From the NCBI GenBank assembly GCA_030463445.1, contig JAQGFW010034879.1:1-22238 (forward strand): a stretch of 22,238 nt of DNA, given 5' to 3'. Source of the DNA: Euplotes aediculatus. Its lineage: Eukaryota; Ciliophora; Spirotrichea; Euplotida; Euplotidae. Position numbers and translations under genes: made by a program. Every line of letters starts with the position of its first letter. The stretch's first letter is position 1. Positions 9,556-19,610 of this stretch are shown piece by piece. The notes below the pieces were generated by a model, which did not search any database, was not told where the DNA came from, and saw only the letters and a list, made by a program, of their open reading frames with translations.

Positions 9556-9866
9556 AACGTTAACTTTTTAATTTCCTCCTTTTAAATTTAATAAATAAAT
9601 CTCATTTTGTCAACAAAAAAATCAAGATAATTGTTGCTTGTCTAAAATAAATATATTGAATGGAAATAAGTACCATTTTCAGATTTTAAATTGAGAGACG
9701 AACTTGTCGCTGTATCAGATACAAGCATATAAATTGCATAACTTTAAAAAATTGTAATTTCTTAATCATCTTCCTATTCTCGAATATTTTATGTATAATT
9801 TGATCGACTTTGAATTGAATCAGCTTTAAATTTCTTGAAAATATGTAAAAAAAGAATATTATACAT

Positions 9867-10020
9867 CCCCTTTAACTTCGCAAAACTATATTGGTGAACC
9901 AATCAACTTGTTCGGGGACTCTAAATAGAAAGCTATTTTAGAGTTTATACATTATAGTTTTTCTATTAAACAAAGTTGATCGACAAGTTTTACTTTGATT
10001 AAAGCATATCAACTTTGTTT
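9867..10020. other. Cluster of hairpins, possible structured RNA or small element
   Basis: Four complementary pairings lie close together: ATTGGT-GA-ACCAAT at 9890-9903; CTCTAAATAG pairing with CTATTTTAGAG at about 9919-9943 with one bulge; AAACAAAGTTGAT at 9968-9980 with its exact 13-bp reverse complement at 10008-10020; and TCCCC (9867-9871) with GGGGA (9914-9918), which could close the first hairpin. Runs of four C or G are rare in this DNA. A small non-coding RNA, a terminator region or a decayed inverted-repeat element would all fit. It does not fold as a tRNA and I recognise no snRNA motif. Confidence 0.45.
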
Positions 10021-11033
10021 TTTAAAATCTCATAACCAAGAGAGTTGGACTAAAATAATTCAAGGCTTTAATAAGCAAAGTAGATCTGTATCAAATCAAA
10101 GTCGATTTTGAAGATCAATCTGATTAAATTTTATAAGATCAAAATTCTATCAAGAAAAGTGATTATTAAGCTTGAAGTATTTTCATTTTCTGGACAATTT
10201 TCTTTGTAAATATCTCAAAAATATTTGTAACTTTTTTTAACCTTATATTTTATTGTTGTGATATAGTCTAATTCATAATTTAACTAGTTTATTTAGTTTT
10301 AAATTAATTATTGTAAATGACAATTTGACTTTATAGGATTATTCTTCTTTTTGCAGGTTTTATACACTAATTTATGTTCATAGTTGGCTCAAGGTACACA
10401 TACATATACACCATAAAAAGATAATTAAATCCATGATGAGTAGAAATGAAAAGATTGAAAGAAAATTTTCTCCATATTTTGTATTAAAAAAAGAGTGAGA
10501 TAGATTTAGTTGATGAAATATAAAAGATTGAATCAATCATGTCAAAGATTAATGATATTAATCAAGATGAAGGTTTGAAAATACTTTATTAATGATTATG
10601 ATCGACAATTATTTGTTTTAATATAAGTATTGTTGAGTTTAAACTTATGTGCCTGAGATCAACTTAAAATAGAAAGTTTAGATAATTCTTGAACTCTTCA
10701 AATCTGTTAGCTTGTTGATCCAAATTTCCGAATGTATATTTTAAAATATGACTAGCAATTATTTTTACTATTAAAAAATTATATTAATTAGAACTATCCA
10801 TTAAAATATGAAAATACGAAAAAATTTAGGTAAATGAATAGATAAATAATTTGGATATCTTTTAGATATAGCTAACTCTCATCAGATTAATTTAAATACA
10901 TAAAGCATTTGCGAAGGAGATTTAGCATTTTACCAAATTTCAATTATTTACATTTTAAAATAAAAAATTAGAATAAGCTATCAATGACAAATTAGTTAGT
11001 TCTGCATAATTCAAACTCAATATTGATAATATT

Positions 11034-11520
11034 CTATGTGTATAGCTCTGTTTTTAATTTAATTATTCCATCCATATTCGTTAAAACTTACTCTTTTCGT
11101 TTAGAAACTCCTCGAATTTTTTATAGTGCTTTTCTTCGATTATCAAAGGATATTTTATCGATTTTTCAATTATTTTTCATTGATTTATATTGTATGCATA
11201 TGATTGGCTGTCCTATAATTGTTATGTCATGTATCTCCAAGTACTTACATAACGGAACACGATAATTATTTTTGTTTAAATTTTGATCATGATAATATAA
11301 ATAGTTAACTATTCAAGATAAAGAATAACTAATTTTATTGAAAAGTAAATGATTTTAAAGTTTTATTATTCAAATTCATTATAATTAAAATAAAACTAAA
11401 ATATATAATCAATAATAAAGAAACAACTACTCTTAAAAATATTCAAATAACATTAAAAATATTATTAATTAATAGTTACTTTTGATTCCTCATTGTCAAA
11501 TTTCTTTTCAAAATTTGCTT
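11034..11520 (-). CDS. Three-exon gene end, unrecognised Lys/Glu-rich protein
   Basis: Exons 11520-11480, 11212-11092 and 11047-11034. Counted lengths give in-phase joins: phase 0 into the middle exon, phase 1 out of it through a GTAAG...ACAG intron of 44 nt, ending KKLYT and TAG at 11036-11034. The middle exon begins DSQSYAYNINQ-TGA-KIIEK and ends HYKKFEEFLNEK, with no TAA or TAG in 40 codons. The first exon (NFEKKFDNEESK) ends at a GTAAC donor, and the intron to the middle exon would be 267 nt, long for this window, so a further small exon may exist. The charged helical C-terminus resembles the end of the 15.3-15.7 kb gene (RKYFDEINF). The plus-strand frame over 11023-11265 is its shadow. 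Confidence 0.58.
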
Positions 11521-12702
11521 CTAAATAATTTAAGATTAGACAATATAAAATTGTAATATTTTACAATAAAAATCTATATTTTATGATTTCAAATGTTTAA
11601 TTCAAAATTTTATTTTAAGTATGACTTTCAATGTTTGATATAATCGTTTAATAAACTTTCCAATAATAAAACCTCAAATATTTATTAGATCAATTAATAG
11701 GAATGTTTTAGTTTAAACAGTATTTTCAAAATATTAGATATTATATTTTAAAATAAGACTATTTATTAAAACTTTGAGTTTAAAATTATAAATCATTTTT
11801 CAGTGTTAATAAACTTTAGCTTCCAACACAAAATATTCAGGATTAAGTAACTATAAATAAATGTCAATTTAATTATTTTTGGAAAGAGATGCTATCAAGC
11901 ATGCAATTATCTAAAATCCTCCAAATCGAAAAATTTAAATTATTACATGCTAAAGTATTATATAAAATGTAATTTAATCAAAGAAATATTAAAAACATAT
12001 ATTTTGTAAATTTGTTACTTTCGATCAAAAATATAGTTCAAAGAATTCAGAACTTAAACCAATCTTTATGTTGGCATTTAAATAAAGAAAACTAAAAGTT
12101 TATTTTTAGTATTTTCTATATTATTGTCTTCTATAAAAGAGATTAAAAAGTATTTTTCTTAGATTTAATTTTATTATTCAGTTCTGAAGCATTTTATTGA
12201 GTTCAAATTTGACTAATAATACTAAACAAAGATCTGTAACTTTCTAATTAATTCAATATCAAGCTATGCTACTGATAGGAACAACATAATATGTTTATAA
12301 TAATACGACTGGTAGCAGATCAAGCTATAAGCAACATTAATATTTTTTGTTAAATAGAAGATTGCTTTGTCGAATGCAAAATAAATTAGTTTCTTTCAGA
12401 ACATATTGTAAGACTACTTTATGATAAAGATTTTAACATCATAACTCCTTATTAAATATTTTTTATACTCTTAATCAATATTCTCCTAAATCTAGAAATC
12501 TTAGTAGTTAAATATTGTTTTAAAGCAATATTATGATGCTATATACTAATATGATAAGTTATTGAACTTTATTTATTTTTAATTGCTTTAATATCACAAT
12601 GTTTGATCATTCGCTGTTATGATTTCTAATGAATTAAAAAATGCTGGCGGTTAGTAAAAGAATTATAATGTAATCATAAGTTAAATTATGAAGCCAACTA
12701 CT
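11521..12702. other. Stretch with no gene seen
   Basis: Extremely AT-rich, with no exon whose phase could be closed on either strand. It probably holds the upstream part of the 11034-11520 gene and the 3' flank of the 12703-14295 gene. The 19-nt sequence TTATAATTAAAATAAAACT occurs both just inside the 3' end of the 12703 gene and near 11383. Confidence 0.4.
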
Positions 12703-14295
12703 TTACATATGATTATAATTAAAATAAAACTTCAAATAGCCATGATAAAAAACTAATAAGAAATATTATTTTATTGTAAAATAAACTTACTTTTATCTTC
12801 TGAATTGAAAGAGAATGCATACTTTACCAATGCATATTCTTTTCTAATCCACTTAGGTACATATTTTCTATCGTAATGAATTCATGAAAAGTCATAACTA
12901 TATATGTTTATTAGATAATAAAAACAAATTAAAAAGTAAAAAGATCTTACTCAGTTTTAGGTTCTTCTGAATAAACAGTGATAATATCTTTTGCTAAAAT
13001 ATTATTAAATTTGCAATATTTAACTTACTGTTGGCATCTATTTCCCAAATTACTGCTTTATGTTCGTAAACTCTCTCAAGTGGAAACAAATATGTAGTTT
13101 CGAGAAGGCACTTATTGCTGAAAATCTCTTTAAATTTTAAAATCATCTCTATGCAATTTTAGATTTATTATTCGAACCTTGCTTCACTTGATCTAAAATT
13201 TCTATTTGTGTTTGATCAAAAGTAATCAAGAAAATAGATTTTAAATGTGGCTTGAATGACAATGTGAATGCTTGATTTATTCATTTATAGATTGGATGGA
13301 TGAATCTATTCGGGTTAAGTAAATATTTAATTTTTATAAACTACAACTTACTTTGAGTTTCTTATGAATATTTGTTCAATAATATCAGTGTATTGTATTG
13401 AGCAATCATCAATCATTTTGATTTGAATAATTATTATTTTCTAAAAATAAACTTAAATATTTTAAAAATACTGTTTTAAAAGTAAAGCAAAAACCATTAG
13501 AATTAAATAATATTTCTTTATATAGTTTTATATTATAATATATTTTTAAACAAAATAGCATAGATAAGTTTAGCATGACATCATTTATTTGTCCCAAATA
13601 AAAAGCATTTTTTAATAAATAAAAAAATACTTTTCACTCTACATCTTAATTTAATGAAATTGATATTGAAATTAAAATTAACCTGAATTTAATATAGAAA
13701 ATCAAAAGTATACATTAGTTTATTATATTTTTAAGAAAGTTTTGAGTCTTGAATTCAAGATATTTTTATTGAAGTCACTCAAAGATATAATTACAAATGA
13801 ATTAGTCTTTGATTTTAACTAAGTTTTAGGTCTAAAATCATTTCTTTTAGTAATCCTTGCACATGTTCTCTTAAAAAATTTTTAATTAATTTGAATTAGC
13901 TAATAATTATTTTGAATACAATCAAGAAGTGCCAATTTATTTTATTAAATTCGAAAGTTTTTTCAAATAAAAGTTAATACTTGTATCTAAAAATGATATA
14001 TTTACTTTATGATCATTTTAATTAAAAATATATTTAGTAACTCTGTAGTTGAAAACTTAAGTATAAACTTTTAGAAAGTAGGAAATCTCAGCATGATGGA
14101 ACTAATCTTTGTCCAATTACTTAACCTATACATCATATATCACAAAGTGAGGAGATATATGAATGAACTTCTTTTTTAATTCAAGTATCTCCCCAGCAAA
14201 AAATATTAACTAATTTTTTAAAAGAAAGGAAGCATAAATAGACAAAATACTATGTTAAGATCAGCTATTCTCTCAACAAAGTCTTTAGGTCGCAT
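12703..14295 (-). CDS. Eleven-exon gene, about 330-residue unrecognised protein
   Basis: ATG at 14295-14293 (MRPKDFVERIADLN). Exons: 14295-14251, 14188-14132, 14067-14006, 13869-13820, 13644-13472, 13440-13352, 13305-13178, 13148-13029, 12993-12951, 12897-12791 and 12752-12703. Every junction was counted and keeps frame; the end is TAA at 12705-12703. Introns range from 29 to 175 nt. There is no internal TAA or TAG, and TGA is in frame three times (contexts NVE-TGA-KV, IYK-TGA-INQ, DFS-TGA-IHYD). The N-terminal third is hydrophobic and the C-terminal half mixed and charged (KAVIWEID, then IHYDRKYVPKWIRKEY). Gln is always CAA. The 12951-13440 core is very secure. The 13819-13645 intron is less so, since an alternative 3' exon (13777-13731) would end the first four exons as a separate 86-residue protein. 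Function unknown. Confidence 0.65.
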
Positions 14296-14654
14296 TTGAT
14301 AAATCTTCTCCACTTAGCGAATTTTAATTCAAACAATAACTATTTACTTCATAGTGTTTAAACTGAATTAAATAATTCAACCATATTAGATCTGATGTAA
14401 AAAAACAAGGATAATCATTAGAAGAAATAACTGAAGGGTTATATAGGAAGAATAGATAGGAGAGGAAAACAAATTTCAAATTAAAAAGTACATCAGATCA
14501 AGGACCTATATCAGAGGTACTAGGAGATTAGTTAAGCTACAAAATAATTAAAAATTACATTCAAAAACCATTTACCCTGAATTATTATTTTTAAGTATGC
14601 ATTACCAATTACAATAAGTAAGAAAGAAGCAATTCCTTATAAAAATGTAGCAGC

Positions 14655-14831
14655 TTAAGTGTTTATAAATGGATTTCTAAATAATTTCTCCAATCTGAAA
14701 GATCTTGTTTATCATACTTTGGAAGCTAACCTTGAGAATATTGAACTGAACTTATTTGAATGTATTCTTACTATCAAAGTGAAGACACCATATAGGCTTT
14801 TAATCAGGTCATTCAAAGAGAACTATTAATA
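14655..14831 (+). CDS. Weak plus-strand exon, converging on a minus-strand frame
   Basis: Frame open from the codon after a TAA to TAA near 14831 (VFINGFLNNFSNLK...LTIKVKTPYRLLIRSFKENY), with about a fifth of codons starting with G. The same frame also looks coding on both sides of its bounding TAA codons, which is hard to reconcile with TAA being a stop. Its continuation beyond 14831 is codon-aligned antisense to the minus-strand frame at 14800-15027, so one of the two is a shadow there. No start or family. Confidence 0.28.
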
Positions 14832-15293
14832 GCTTGCGATAATAGAATCCAAGAACAATATTGTAATTATTATTAAATAGGAGGTTTGCGGATAATATTT
14901 CAGGAATGTACCCTACTTCTCCACTTGGATGTAAATGAAAGTATATTGAAGAACATATTAAAATAAGTCTGTTCAGTAAATATGCTTTTTTAAACAAATT
15001 ACAGACATAAATTTGTAAAGAGTATGTTTAATATATTATTGCCTAGAATGAAAATTTGAAGTAATTATATTTGAAACAATTAATATAGCTTTCAACAAAA
15101 TCACAAAGCCAATAATAGTTTAGTTTAGTAACAACTTAAATTAAAACACAATTACCTCTAAATCTCTTTTAATTGTTGTTTCAATCATTTTTCTCATAAA
15201 TCTCCTTGATTGAAAAATAATACAATTTTCTGAGATTGACTCTATATTTTGGTAAGAGTTATAGTAACAATCAAGTTGTAACTTAAAATTTTT
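14800..15293 (-). CDS. Exon and hydrophobic frame, unresolved gene
   Basis: A 46-codon exon (15293-15156; QLDCYYNSYQNIES...MRKMIETTIKRDLE) ends at a GTAATT donor. A piece at 15042-15028 adds AIIY and TAA. Beyond it the same frame stays open for 75 codons to TAA at 14802-14800, including HPSGEVGYIPEILSANLL and a hydrophobic tail. The TAA at 15030-15028 separating two good coding stretches is unexplained: it could end one gene just before another, or the acceptor may lie elsewhere. The first exon shares its acceptor with the short last exon of the 15283-15694 model. Confidence 0.4.
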
Positions 15294-15694
15294 CTATACA
15301 AAGAAGTCTTTAAATAATAAGTAAAATATAATATCTTAATATTTTTAGTTTGTATTTAAATAGAAACATGTTTGATTGATCTTTTTAAAGTAATTAGTTT
15401 AATTCTTACCAAAATTTATTTCGTCAAAATATTTTCTTATTCCTTCAAATATTTTGTAGTCATTTTGGTTTTGAAGAATACTCTATATTAGAATTGAAGT
15501 ATTGTTTTATATTACTCAACATTTGAAGAATGAAAAATTGAATTATAACGATAATTATTAATCTAAACTATTCACAGAATAAAAGCAAAGTTAACTTTAC
15601 CTTAATCAAAGTTGTTTTGTCTTCTGGGTACGAATAATAAATAGCATTCTTCTCAATATTAACATAGTATTCATATGTAGATCTGATTGCTCTT
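15283..15694 (-). CDS. Short multi-exon gene end, unrecognised
   Basis: Exons 15694-15601 (RAIRSTYEYYVNIEKNAIYY...PEDKTTLIK), 15482-15410 (SILQNQNDYKIFEGIRKYF...) and a short last exon 15293-15283 giving EKF and TAA. Phases agree (2 in, 0, 1). The introns are 118 and 116 nt. No stop of any kind lies in the two main exons. The start lies upstream of 15694 and was not found. The charged helical end resembles that of the 11034-11520 gene. Function unknown. Confidence 0.52.
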
Positions 15695-16281
15695 CTAAAA
15701 CTTAATGTTAGTACCAAATGTATTAATGTGCTTTATTTTAAACCTCTTTGATTTTAAGTAAAATATTATAAAGATGAGATATTTAATTTAGACAAATATT
15801 AAAATATTTAATTTATTTCATTTTATACTATTAAATCATTTGCCATTTTACCGTAATAAAAGCTTGATTTATTTATTTTTAAATTATGAAAAGGAAGCAT
15901 AGTAACAGCTACTTGTTTTTTACCTGGTCGCACCTAATCAAGTAAATATTCAAAAATAATACCAAGATTTCAATTTGTGGCAAATACGATCCAAATGGAA
16001 ATTATTAATTTTTATAAAATAGAAATCCAGAATTGACTCCTGAATTTCCACTCAATTGAGTGCGTCTAGGCATAAAACAAGTTGATTGAATTTTTAAGTT
16101 AAGAAAATGTTAGATTCAAAGAGTGGAGTCGAACAAAAAACTTATTTTTTAATGAATAAAATAGTCACAAATATAATTCAAACAATTTTACTAATATATT
16201 TTCTTTTACCTATTAAATTATTTTAATTATTCAAATTATTATTTGGAGTTTATTTCATTTTTTTATTTGTAAATATAAATT
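15695..16281. other. Unassigned stretch with a small palindrome
   Basis: No exon chain could be closed. It should contain the 5' part of the 15283-15694 gene. The perfect palindrome CACTCAATTGAGTG lies at 16049-16062 in a locally G+C-richer patch (15950-16130), which could be a small RNA or regulatory site. No tRNA or snRNA fold was recognised. Confidence 0.4.
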
Positions 16282-16974
16282 TTAGTTCAGATTATAGTAG
16301 TTTATTTGAACAGTATTAAAGCTATATTATTATAAGTAAAACGAATCCATATTTTCTTACAGTAAGTTTTGTGGATCATTATTCGATGTTTTGTCATAAA
16401 TGTATTTTATATTCAAACACTTATTGTCAAGTGTGAGTACTTTTGGAATATGATTCAATTTCATAATTGTATTATTATATTTAACATCAACTTTTTCTTT
16501 CAAAAAGTCAATAAATAAATCAGAAATTTCTTCAAATTGTTCTGAACCATAAAAAATAGCAGAGAATTCGACTATTTTGCTAATCTGATTTCAATCTATA
16601 AAAGTAAGATATTGTTTATTCTTAAGTAAACTATTCTTACCAATAATCTTCGTATTCATCACGATAATGCTACAATTTCTATATATAAATTGCAAATATT
16701 ATGTCTCCTTACTCGTCTTGACAATTCTCATACTCATTTTTAAAATATTTTTGAGAATAGAAATGAATATCTCATTGTCCTATTAATAAAAGAATACAAA
16801 TTAAAACATTAAACAATCTTACGCTTTTCTTCTCAATCGCAATCTAATGTAACAATTTTCTACAAAAGTTATGATAAAAGCAATTACTTTCTTATCTTCC
16901 AAAAATTTTATAATTTTTGAATATGGCACTACTTTTATATTCTTTGCTACATTTATGGCTTTTGGATAATATGA
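16282..16974 (-). CDS. Six-exon gene, unrecognised, 5' end missing
   Basis: Exons 16974-16888, 16859-16823, 16779-16713, 16678-16641, 16595-16361 and 16321-16282. All lengths were counted and all junctions keep frame, with GTAAT or GTAAG donors and TAG acceptors; introns are 28 to 45 nt. About 167 residues are seen. TGA is in frame three times (LDCD-TGA-EEK, RQ-TGA-DIHF, ID-TGA-NQIS). TAA at 16284-16282 ends the chain; TAA and TAG are otherwise absent. The largest exon reads SKIVEFSAIFYGSEQFEEI then an amphipathic FIDFLKEKVDVKY. If the GTAAG donor at 16360 is not used, the gene would end at TAA immediately. The first exon opens in phase 0 after a TAG acceptor, so earlier exons upstream of 16974 are expected; none was placed securely. 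Function unknown. Confidence 0.66.
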
Positions 16975-17735
16975 CTATAGTATATTATAAAATTTTAATG
17001 AAATGCATGATCTGACAATTTAAATTTTTTATACTTGTTTTATAATGCTATTGATTATATAGTTATTTTAGATCATATAAATTAGTTAAAGGCGAAATTA
17101 AGATAGTCATTATTCTACGACGGAGAAATAAGATTGCTACACAATAAGATTATGCACACTATAAATTACACTTCTTGTTAGTACAACTTTTAAACTTTAC
17201 TTGAAAGATAAAGTACTTTCTAAATAAAATTTTTAATAAGAAACAGCTAAAAATTATTTTAAATCAAGTCTACTTAATCTCCATAATGAATTATAGATAG
17301 GATTTAAAATAATTAATGGTATAATTTTTTAATGAATGATATTATTTTTCTTCCAGTGACTTTTTTATTTCAGAATATCACTATTTTACATTAGTAACAT
17401 TTTCACACACATGTAATTATATTCAATGAATTATACTATTTGTTAATCATTAATTGTATAAGCCAAAGATGTTATGATGATAAAGGTTATATTGATGTTT
17501 AGTTCTCTCAGAAATAAAACATGACAAAAAAATTATTAAAATAGACAGAGCTCAGATTTCAAATCACAGATTTGCTTCTATTTAAGTATTTATTTAGCAT
17601 GTCGTTTCTTATAAGCATTTGGAACATTTCAAATAATCTGACTTTCAAAACGATCTAATTGCCAGTTCCTCTTTTTCTTTATAAAAAACATAGTTATTTT
17701 GCCTTCATTCTGTGAATAAATTATTCCTGTTTTTC
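16975..17735. other. Unassigned stretch
   Basis: It should include upstream exons of the 16282-16974 gene. A possible exon on the minus strand near 17115-17155 and a small one near 17055 can be joined in phase to the next gene, but the evidence is thin. Much of 17250-17600 is AT-rich with no coding signal. Confidence 0.35.
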
Positions 17736-17953
17736 TTATCAGACTGTTATTTCACTTCTCTCTCCAATACTCCGCATCAAAGCAATTTTTATAGTAGTTT
17801 TTAAAACTCTAGGTCTGATTCTAATTTTCTTAATTGAATTTATTACTAGTTGTGGTTTCCTGATATAATAATAGATGCACCTCCATTCTGAAAGACAGCT
17901 CCAGTCAACATCTTTCCGCGTACTTGAGTTTAGAAATTTGTTAATAGTAACTT
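17736..17953 (-). CDS. Single long exon, unrecognised basic protein end
   Basis: From an AAG acceptor at 17954 the frame runs 72 codons to TAA at 17738-17736 with no TAA or TAG inside and TGA only as the last sense codon. It is rich in Arg, Lys and Ile (STRKDVDWSCLSEWRC, then KKIRIRPRVLKTTIKIAL, then RSIGERSEITV) and many codons begin with G. It looks like the C-terminal exon of a basic, possibly nucleic-acid-binding protein, but no family is recognised. Upstream coding-like blocks exist at 18010-18110 (one reads GLEVALWLDNNN) but could not be linked in phase. Confidence 0.52.
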
Positions 17954-18448
17954 CTTAAATTAAACTTTGGCATTAAATCCATTTTGAAATTAATTTTTCT
18001 AATAATAAAAACAATAGTTCCTCTTGATGTCAAACCTTCGTTAGATTTCTCAATTATTATTGTCTAGCCATAATGCTACCTCTAGTCCATCAGTTTATGA
18101 ATAGTATAATTCAGATATTTATCTTTACATGAAAAATTTATTCACTGGAAAGACAAAATCTTTTTAAGATTAAAATATCTCTATTTGGACTACCAATTAT
18201 TGATGGTGAAAATTCAAATAAATGACTACTTTTCATGTTGAATCAACTTGCTAACTGAAATAAGTACCATTGAAATGGAGATATCCTTTTATTCAGTAAT
18301 GAATCCTTTAACTACTTCTTAAGCGTTTTATAATAAACATGGTTTAATTTCAAACCCAAAAGCTCCTAACCTTGCGTTCTATTTTGGATTACATTTCAAT
18401 TCCAAATTTTAATTTAATAAAACATACAGATTATGAATATTTCAGTCT

Positions 18449-19055
18449 CTAGAACCAACTTGGATTTGATATCAAATTTTTCATAATGGATACTGCAAAG
18501 TTCAGATCAAATGTCTTAAGGCAAAGTCAGCTTCATTAGTTTGATCTTTTAAAAAATCTAATCTAAATTGTGCAAGACAGATTGTATTTTTAATTTGCTA
18601 TATACCTCAAAAAGTATTTTTGTATTTTTAAAGGAGTAAAATTGGCCAGACATCTGAAGCTGACCTAAGACATTAATATTTACCCACAATTTTTGTCCAG
18701 AATAGAATTAATTTAAACTGTCTAATTGTTTCACTTCTAAAGCTATCAGAGCAATGCAATCACATAAATATTAGAGCTATTAATAGTTTTCCTTTAATAA
18801 TGTATTTACTTGATAAAAATAAGAAAAGTACGAAAACAAATGTTGTCAGAGTAGCAAATAAAGTTGTACAATCAGTTTCAAATTATTTAAGATACTTTGC
18901 AAAGATTAATTATATAAATAGTAAATCTGAACAATTAGATCTGCATATATCTCTTAATTTTTATTGTAATCTTCTTTCGATTAAAAATTAGTTACCTGAA
19001 TATACTCTTTAAATAATTCTCTTTCTTTATAAGTAACAATAGTTTCTTGGTTCAT
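18449..19055 (-). CDS. Multi-exon gene with one unplaced exon
   Basis: ATG at 19055-19053 opens exon 1 (MNQETIVTYKERELFKEYIQ) ending at a GTAACT donor after 18996. Downstream exons 18742-18719 (LEVKQLD), 18664-18606 (QLQMSGQFYSFKNTKILFE) and 18514-18449 (TFDLNFAVSIMKNLISN..., TAG) join each other in phase. Exon 1 leaves in phase 0 but the 18742 exon needs phase 1, so at least one exon between 18743 and 18995 is missing or a junction is wrong. That interval also carries an open plus-strand frame. Just downstream, another minus frame (HYEKFDIKSKLVLETEIF) also looks coding and may replace the last exon. Function unknown. Confidence 0.42.
18800..18994 (+). CDS. Plus-strand open frame inside a minus-strand gene
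   Basis: ATG at 18800 opens 63 codons free of TAA, TAG and TGA, ending at TAG: basic and polar (KNKKSTKTNVVRVANKVV, then NSKSEQLDLHISLNF). It lies in the interval where the surrounding minus-strand gene lacks an exon. It could be a nested gene, an exon of a plus-strand gene, or coincidence. No neighbouring plus-strand exon was found. Confidence 0.3.
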
Positions 19056-19273
19056 ATTATTTTGACTTATTTTAGTTGGATAAAATATGCATTGAACTTT
19101 CTTTCTTTTGAACTTGTTTATTCCTATTTAATGTATTATAAAACTATGTCTATTTTCAATGTATTTTTATTCTCAATAAAATTGATATTTGGAAAAGAAT
19201 AAGTTGTAAAGTTTTGAATAAATAATTGATAAAATGCAGAAGTTATTATGTTTTTAAGCTAAAATTATACTTT

Positions 19274-19610
19274 TTATTTTTCAGTTTTGATAAAGCTTAA
19301 TTCTTTAAATTTCGAATACTTACTTAGATCATTCATTATTTTTGAATAATCTATTTCATCTCTGTTTTTTGACCTTGATTAAGAATTGATTTATTTTAGT
19401 GCAAGATAATTAAAAGCTTTAGTAAATTAAAATACCTTCTGTCTTTATCGCCAGGACTAACAAAGGAGTAATCTCTTCTTTGTCTGACTTCCTTTCTGTC
19501 TCCACTTTTATCTAAAATCAGAAATAGTTTATTTTTGCAAAGGTAATACAGCCAAATGCTAATATAAATCAAAGCTTATAATAAGTGACTTCGTTATTCA
19601 CTTGATACAT
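19274..19610 (-). CDS. Complete three-exon gene, 78-residue protein with N-terminal hydrophobic segment
   Basis: ATG at 19610-19608; exons 19610-19550, 19511-19436 and 19373-19274; total 237 nt; phases close; introns 38 and 62 nt. The protein starts MYQVNNEVTYYKL-TGA-FILAFG, a short hydrophobic stretch that may be a signal anchor. A highly charged domain follows (SGDRKEVRQRRDYSF, then PGDKDRRSKNRDEIDYSK). It ends KTEK with AAA-TAA-A, so it may terminate there or, by a +1 shift, add about nine residues. A short secreted or membrane-anchored basic protein would fit; no family is recognised. Confidence 0.55.

Larger units (their letters stand above)
9481..11033. other. Long stretch without a supported gene
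   Basis: About 1.5 kb in which I could not support an exon chain. It includes the hairpin cluster at 9867-10020 and related short motifs. TCGACTTTGA at 9804-9813 has its exact reverse complement at 10096-10105. The rest is AT-rich and unassigned. Confidence 0.4.

Noticed and set aside
11023-11265. Open plus-strand frame of 80 codons
   Set aside because: The minus strand of the same DNA carries an exon with acceptor, GTAAG donor and in-phase last exon, with better codon composition. The plus frame is its antisense shadow.
13165-13185. GTTCGAAT-like T-loop motif of a tRNA
   Set aside because: It is the GTTCGA donor of a 29-nt intron and has no matching tRNA arms.
13409-13597. Single open minus-strand frame of 62 codons as a separate gene
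   Set aside because: Its left part runs on through an intron; the right part is exon 13644-13472 of the long gene, which joins in phase to 13440-13352.
14252-14532. Plus-strand ATG frame and purine-rich blocks reading well with TAA and TAG as Gln
   Set aside because: The ATG part is exactly antisense to the first exon of the 12703-14295 gene, and the Gln reading conflicts with the many genes in which TAA and TAG only terminate.
15900-16130. Possible tRNA or U1-like snRNA because of a G+C-richer patch and ACCTGG
   Set aside because: No cloverleaf, no ACTTAC at a 5' end and no convincing stem set; only the 14-bp palindrome is clear.
17736-18330. Alternative minus-strand frames needing TAA/TAG as Gln (for example GKMLTGAVFQNGGASIIISG)
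   Set aside because: A different frame over the same DNA is free of TAA and TAG for 72 codons and fits an acceptor and a TAA stop.
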